From Oscillospiraceae bacterium (lineage in GTDB: Bacteria > Bacillota > Clostridia > Oscillospirales > Oscillospiraceae): a stretch of 41,396 nt of DNA. Both the position numbers and the translations under genes were made by a program. Shown here in pieces: positions 37,806 to 41,396 of the stretch. Under the pieces are notes generated by a model. It did no database searches. It saw nothing but the letters and a program-made list of their open reading frames with translations, and was not told where the DNA came from. The stretch is from the NCBI GenBank assembly GCA_017516925.1, contig JAFXAQ010000064.1:1-41396 (forward strand). The letters are read 5' to 3'. Numbering within the stretch: the stretch's first letter is position 1; each line of letters begins with the position of its first letter.

Positions 37806-38295
37806 ATTGATCTTCCTCTGCAACCAAATCCAGCGTAATTGCCTTGCGGCGGGGAAGCAGCCTTGTGTATTTCACACCGGCGGCATCCAGCATCCGCTTG
37901 GAGGCCACATTGCCCGGCGTGCCTGCGTACTTATCGGACAGGTACACAACCTCTTTCACGCCGCTTTGGATAATTGCCTTGGCGCACTCATTGCAGGGGA
38001 ACAGCGCCACATACACCCGGCTGCCCCGGAGGTCTCTGCCGTTGGCGTTGAGGATAGCGTTCAGCTCTGCGTGAACCACAAAGGGGTACTTGGTCTCTGC
38101 GCCCTCCCGGTCCCAGGGAAAATCATCGTCGTCACAGCCGTGGGGCATCCCATTGTAGCCGGTGGAAATGATGATGTTGTCCGGGGAGACGATGCAGGCG
38201 CCCACCTGAGTGCTGGGGTCCTTGCTCCGGTGGGCTGCCAGCTTGGCAACCCCCATAAAATACTCATCCCAGGAAATATAATCGGTTCTTTTCAT
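37804..38295 (-). CDS. comEB: Deoxycytidylate deaminase (ComEB-type)
   Basis: The 163-residue cytidine-deaminase-fold enzyme converts dCMP to dUMP, feeding thymidylate synthesis. The zinc site is complete: VVHAELNAIL (His and catalytic Glu) and LFPCNECAKAIIQSG (two Cys). SKDPSTQVGACIVSPDN and GYNGMPHGCDDDDFPW are the conserved substrate-binding segments of dCMP deaminases. The promoter at 38322-38350 (TTGACA, 17 bp, TAAGAT) and the leader before ATG 38295 fit. The length is normal. In Bacillus the orthologue lies in the competence operon comE; no competence genes are beside it here. Confidence 0.95.
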   Translation of the reverse strand: MKRTDYISWDEYFMGVAKLAAHRSKDPSTQVGACIVSPDNIIISTGYNGMPHGCDDDDFPWDREGAETKYPFVVHAELNAILNANGRDLRGSRVYVALFPCNECAKAIIQSGVKEVVYLSDKYAGTPGNVASKRMLDAAGVKYTRLLPRRKAITLDLVAEEDQ

Positions 38296-38321
38296 AGAAA
38301 AACCCCCAAAAGTTTTTCTTT

Positions 38322-38350
38322 ATCTTACCAAAAGTTCAGAAACTTGTCAA
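38322..38350 (-). promoter_or_regulatory. Probable promoter of the dCMP deaminase gene
   Basis: On the minus strand TTGACA (38350-38345), 17-bp spacer, TAAGAT (38327-38322). Confidence 0.75.
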
Positions 38351-38381
38351 ACAAAAGTATTCCTGACCGCCCTTAACCTCC

Positions 38382-38429
38382 GTCATTGCGAGGACCCTGA
38401 GCGTAGTCGAAGGGGACGTGGCAATCCGT
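38382..38429 (+). repeat. Dispersed palindromic repeat, hybrid centre
   Basis: The outer ends GTCATTGCGAGG and GTGGCAATCCG are conserved. The centre ACCCTGAGCGTAGTCGAAGG resembles the other family (CCTGAGCGAAGTGGAAGG at 5553-5601), so this copy combines parts of both families. Confidence 0.75.
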
Positions 38430-38441
38430 TCCCCAAGCAAC

Positions 38442-38472
38442 AAAAAGGCGGTGCATTGCACCGCCTTTTTAA
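38442..38472. terminator. Terminator after dnaJ
   Basis: AAAAAGGCGGTGCA-t-TGCACCGCCTTTTT; a near-perfect symmetrical stem directly downstream of dnaJ. Confidence 0.92.
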
Positions 38473-39611
38473 TCAAACAAGTCTTTAAGCATATCGAAGA
38501 ACTTTTTGCCCTTGGGGTTGGACTTTTCCTCCCAGGATTTATCCAGCTTTTTGAGAAGCTCCTTCTGCTCCTTGGAAAGCTTCGTGGGGGTCTCCACCAC
38601 CACAAAGAACCGGTGGTTGCCCCGGCGCTTGGGATTACCCACCTGGGGAATGCCCTTGCCGGGCAGGATAAATTCCTTGCCGGTCTGGGTGCCCTCGGGA
38701 ATGTCAAAGTCCACCTTACCGTCCAGGGTCGGCACCATAATCTTGCCGCCCAAAGCCGCCTGGGTAAAGGTAATGGGCACCTCGCACAGCACCTCCATCC
38801 CCTGCCGTTCAAAAATGGGATGTCGACGGATGGCAACCTCCACCAGCACATCGCCGCTGGGACCGCCGTTGGAGCCTACACAGCCCTCACCGGACAGCCG
38901 GAAGCTCTGTCCGTGGTTAATGCCCGCCGGCACCTTCGCCCGGACAGTGCGGCTCTTGCGCACCTTGCCCTTGCCACGGCACTGGCTGCAGGGATTTTTC
39001 ACAATCTTGCCTCTGCCGGAGCAGGAGGGACAGGTAGAGGTGGACTGGAATGCCATGCCCATCATATTCTGGGTCACCCGCACCTGACCGGTACCACGGC
39101 ACTGGGAGCAGGTCTCAATCACACCGTCATCGGAGCCGGAGCCGTTACACTTGCCGCAATTTTCAATGCGATAGTAAGTAAGCTCCTTGTCCGCGCCGAA
39201 AGCCGCTTCCTCAAAGGTTATCTCCAGCCGGACACCGATGTCCTCGCCACGGCGGGGAGCATTCTGACTGCGCCGGGAGCTGCCACCGCCAAACACCTCG
39301 CTGAAAATATCCCCGAAGCCCCCAAAACCGCCGAAGCCACCGAAGCCGTCAAAGCCGGCACCGCCGCCACCAAAGTTGGGGTCCACACCGGCAAAGCCAA
39401 ACTGGTCATACTTGCTGCGCTTGTCGTTATCGGACAGCACCTCGTATGCCTCGCCCAGCTCCTTGAACTTCTCCTCCGCCTCTTTATCCCCGGGATTTCT
39501 GTCCGGGTGATATTTCATTGCGCTTTTGCGGTAGGCTTTTTTAATTTCCTCGGCGCTGGCATCCTTCTTGACCCCCAGCACCTCATAATAATCACGCTTA
39601 TTTTCTGCCAT
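38469..39611 (-). CDS. dnaJ: Chaperone DnaJ (Hsp40)
   Basis: The 380-residue type-I Hsp40 stimulates the ATPase of DnaK and delivers unfolded clients. It has the J domain with His35-Pro36-Asp37 in [10 protein letters not shown], a Gly/Phe-rich linker ([20 protein letters not shown]), four CxxCxGxG zinc motifs ([32 protein letters not shown]) and the C-terminal client-binding domains ([20 protein letters not shown]). It follows dnaK on the same strand, the usual order, but the 169-bp spacer carries a dispersed repeat. A weak GGCGAGG lies before the ATG at 39611. Confidence 0.97.
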   Translation of the reverse strand: MAENKRDYYEVLGVKKDASAEEIKKAYRKSAMKYHPDRNPGDKEAEEKFKELGEAYEVLSDNDKRSKYDQFGFAGVDPNFGGGGAGFDGFGGFGGFGGFGDIFSEVFGGGSSRRSQNAPRRGEDIGVRLEITFEEAAFGADKELTYYRIENCGKCNGSGSDDGVIETCSQCRGTGQVRVTQNMMGMAFQSTSTCPSCSGRGKIVKNPCSQCRGKGKVRKSRTVRAKVPAGINHGQSFRLSGEGCVGSNGGPSGDVLVEVAIRRHPIFERQGMEVLCEVPITFTQAALGGKIMVPTLDGKVDFDIPEGTQTGKEFILPGKGIPQVGNPKRRGNHRFFVVVETPTKLSKEQKELLKKLDKSWEEKSNPKGKKFFDMLKDLFD

Positions 39612-39667
39612 AATTTCCTCGCCAAAACCAACTTAGGGGCGGATAGTATCCGCCCGTCGTTTCCGCT

Positions 39668-39769
39668 GTCATCCCGAGCGTAGCCGAGGGATCTACGCAC
39701 CAAGCGCCTGTACAGCACCTGAATTTATGCGCAGATTCTTCGACTCGCTAACGCTCGCTCAGAATGACA
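39668..39769. repeat. Paired GTCATCCCGAGCG-family repeat in the dnaK-dnaJ spacer
   Basis: GTCATCCCGAGCGTAGCCGA then GGGATC at the left and GATTCTTCGACTCGCTAACG then CTCGCTCAGAATGAC at the right are opposed copies that can fold back on each other within the operon. Confidence 0.7.
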
Positions 39770-39780
39770 ATCTTTATATC

Positions 39781-41396
39781 TTAGTCCACAGTCTCGTAGT
39801 CAGCATCCACCACACCGTCATCGCCGGGCTGCTGTGCGCCGGGCTGACCGCCCTGGGGATTTGCCTGCTGATACAGCTTTTCGGAAACCGCATAGAAGGC
39901 CTTCTGTACTTCCTCGGAAGCGTCCTTGATGGCCTGAATGTCGGTACCCTTATTCAGCTCCTTGAGCTTGTCAACAGCGGTCTGGATGGTAGCCTTTTCC
40001 TCCTCGGAAATCTTGTCGCCCAGCTCGCCCAGGGTCTTTTCCGTCTGGTAAATCAGGTGCTCTGCGTTGTTGTGGGTGTCCACCTCGTCCTTGCGGGCCT
40101 TGTCCTCGGCAGCGTACTGCTCCGCTTCCTTCACAGCCTTGTCGATGTCCTCCTGAGACAGGTTGGTGGAGGCGGTAATGGAAATCTGCTGCTCCTTGCC
40201 GGTGCCCAAATCCTTGGCAGAAACCTTCACAATGCCGTTGGCATCGATATCGAAAGCAACCTCAATCTGGGGCACGCCACGGGGCGCCGGAGCAATGCCG
40301 GTGAGCTGGAAGCGACCCAGCGTCTTATTGTAAGCAGCCATCTCACGCTCACCCTGGAGCACGTGGACCTCAACGGAGGTCTGGCCGTCAGCGGCGGTAG
40401 AGAAAATCTGGCTCTTGTGGGTGGGGATGGTGGTGTTGCGCTCAATCAGCCGGGTGAACACGCCGCCCATGGTCTCAATACCCAGAGACAGGGGGGTAAC
40501 GTCCAGCAGAACCACGTCCTTCACGTCGCCGGTAAGCACACCGCCCTGAATGGCAGCGCCCAGCGCCACACACTCGTCAGGGTTGATGCCCTTAAAGCCT
40601 TCGCTGCCGGTAATGCCCTTAACCGCCTCCTGCACCGCAGGAATACGGGTAGAGCCGCCCACCAGCAGAACCTTGTGCAGGTCGGAAGCCTTCAAGCCGG
40701 CATCACTCATAGCCTGCCGGACAGGCTTCATGGTGCGTTCCACCAAATCGGCAGTCATTTCGTTGAACTTGGCACGGCTGAGGGTCACATCCAGGTGCTT
40801 GGGACCGGTGGCGTCAGCGGTGATATAGGGCAGGTTGATAGCGGTGCTGGTCATACCGGACAGCTCAATCTTTGCCTTTTCCGCAGCCTCCCGGAGGCGC
40901 TGCATAGCCATCTTGTCATTTGTCAGGTCGATGCCCTCAGCCTTCTTGAACTCGGCTACCAGGTAGTCCACAATTCTCTGGTCGAAGTCGTCGCCGCCCA
41001 GACGGGTGTCACCGGCAGTGGCCAGGACCTCCACGATGCCGTCGCCGATTTCCAGAATGGAAACGTCGAAGGTACCGCCGCCCAGGTCATACACCATAAT
41101 CTTCTGCTCGGTTTCCTTGTCCAGACCGTAAGCCAAAGCGGCTGCGGTGGGCTCGTTGATGATACGCTTAACCTCCAGACCGGCAATCTTGCCTGCGTCC
41201 TTGGTTGCCTGACGCTGTGCGTCGGTGAAGTATGCGGGAACGGTAATAACCGCTGCGGTAACAGGTTCGCCCAGATATGCTTCTGCGTCAGCCTTCAGCT
41301 TCTGCAGAACCATTGCAGAAATTTCCTGGGGAGAGTAGCTCTTGTTATCTACGGTTACGCGGTAGGAAGAGCCTATTTCACGCTTGATGGAAGAGA
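39781..41396 (-). CDS. dnaK: Chaperone DnaK (Hsp70), N terminus beyond the window
   Basis: About 537 residues are visible; the frame stays open to the right edge (reading [32 protein letters not shown], split), so the true start and the first 80 or so residues of the nucleotide-binding domain lie outside. Present are [56 protein letters not shown] (phosphate loop), [13 protein letters not shown], the interdomain linker region [20 protein letters not shown] and the C-terminal lid ending [13 protein letters not shown] with a Gly/Gln-rich tail ([12 protein letters not shown]). It is the ATP-driven hub of the protein-folding machinery with DnaJ downstream. GrpE and HrcA are expected upstream, outside the window. 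Confidence 0.97.
   Translation of the reverse strand, partial: SSIKREIGSSYRVTVDNKSYSPQEISAMVLQKLKADAEAYLGEPVTAAVITVPAYFTDAQRQATKDAGKIAGLEVKRIINEPTAAALAYGLDKETEQKIMVYDLGGGTFDVSILEIGDGIVEVLATAGDTRLGGDDFDQRIVDYLVAEFKKAEGIDLTNDKMAMQRLREAAEKAKIELSGMTSTAINLPYITADATGPKHLDVTLSRAKFNEMTADLVERTMKPVRQAMSDAGLKASDLHKVLLVGGSTRIPAVQEAVKGITGSEGFKGINPDECVALGAAIQGGVLTGDVKDVVLLDVTPLSLGIETMGGVFTRLIERNTTIPTHKSQIFSTAADGQTSVEVHVLQGEREMAAYNKTLGRFQLTGIAPAPRGVPQIEVAFDIDANGIVKVSAKDLGTGKEQQISITASTNLSQEDIDKAVKEAEQYAAEDKARKDEVDTHNNAEHLIYQTEKTLGELGDKISEEEKATIQTAVDKLKELNKGTDIQAIKDASEEVQKAFYAVSEKLYQQANPQGGQPGAQQPGDDGVVDADYETVD

Noticed and set aside
38418-39683. 421-residue open frame antisense to dnaJ
   Set aside because: It overlaps dnaJ completely, has an Ala/Leu/His-rich composition and no start signal.

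Overview
The window looks like a chromosome segment of a GC-rich, spore-former-derived clostridium, most likely an Oscillospirales (Oscillospiraceae/Ruminococcaceae-type) gut anaerobe. The evidence is Gram-positive gene content (NrdR, DegV family, dCMP deaminase, a lipoteichoic-acid-synthase-like enzyme, lipoproteins with clostridial lipoboxes), strong Shine-Dalgarno sites, remnants that read as the end of the sporulation protease SpoIVB, and a clostridial type of ethanolamine microcompartment locus. No rRNA, tRNA or CRISPR was found.

Layout. 1-1300: end of a small membrane protein, then a debris zone with a 0.3-kb inverted-repeat element, a SpoIVB C-terminal fragment, nested palindromic repeats and a small gene broken by a one-base frameshift. 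1309-5415: a more AT-rich pair, an AraC-type regulator divergent from a 1069-residue DUF5107/TPR protein, followed by a second tiny SpoIVB-like tail. 5844-14369: EamA transporter, MATE exporter, a prenyltransferase/squalene-cyclase-repeat (alpha/alpha-toroid) protein, an MBOAT acyltransferase with an SGNH-like partner, and an LTA-synthase-family enzyme with a C-terminal tandem repeat. 14702-19247: a CUT1 sugar-type ABC importer (ATPase, two permeases, binding protein), then a lone OB-fold-like lipoprotein. 20480-22441: metG. 22536-30205 (minus): a compact ethanolamine operon in the order eutG-eutB-eutC-eutL-eutE-eutM-unknown-eutN-eutH. 30431-34110: GH2 glycosidase and rlmD. 34328-41396: an S23-type four-helix-bundle protein, two small membrane proteins and nrdR, a 4-TM protein, a DegV protein, dCMP deaminase, dnaJ and the truncated dnaK.

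How the genes work together. EutH imports ethanolamine. EutBC, a B12-dependent lyase, splits it to acetaldehyde and ammonia. EutE and EutG turn acetaldehyde into acetyl-CoA and ethanol while recycling NAD and CoA inside a shell that has exactly one hexamer (EutM), one trimer (EutL) and one pentamer (EutN) gene here. No reactivase, adenosyltransferase, phosphotransacylase or EutVW regulator is in the window.

The most unusual feature is not a gene. Three intergenic arrays (20221-20442, 30261-30354, 34076-34313) consist of a constant heptamer, ATATCGA or its complement TCGATAT, alternating with short, nearly perfect palindromes of different sequence. Two of the arrays are two modules in opposite orientation, so the heptamers can pair across the array and form stacked four-way junctions. 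One array starts inside the rlmD stop region and ends just before the ribosome-binding site of an S23-type four-helix-bundle gene. The window also has at least four other dispersed repeat families: GTCATTGCGAG...GTGGCAATCCG palindromes with exchangeable centres, GTCATTCTGAGCG elements, GTGGCACGG-type composite palindromes, and heptanucleotide tandem repeats. One palindrome copy is read in frame as part of a lipoprotein signal peptide.
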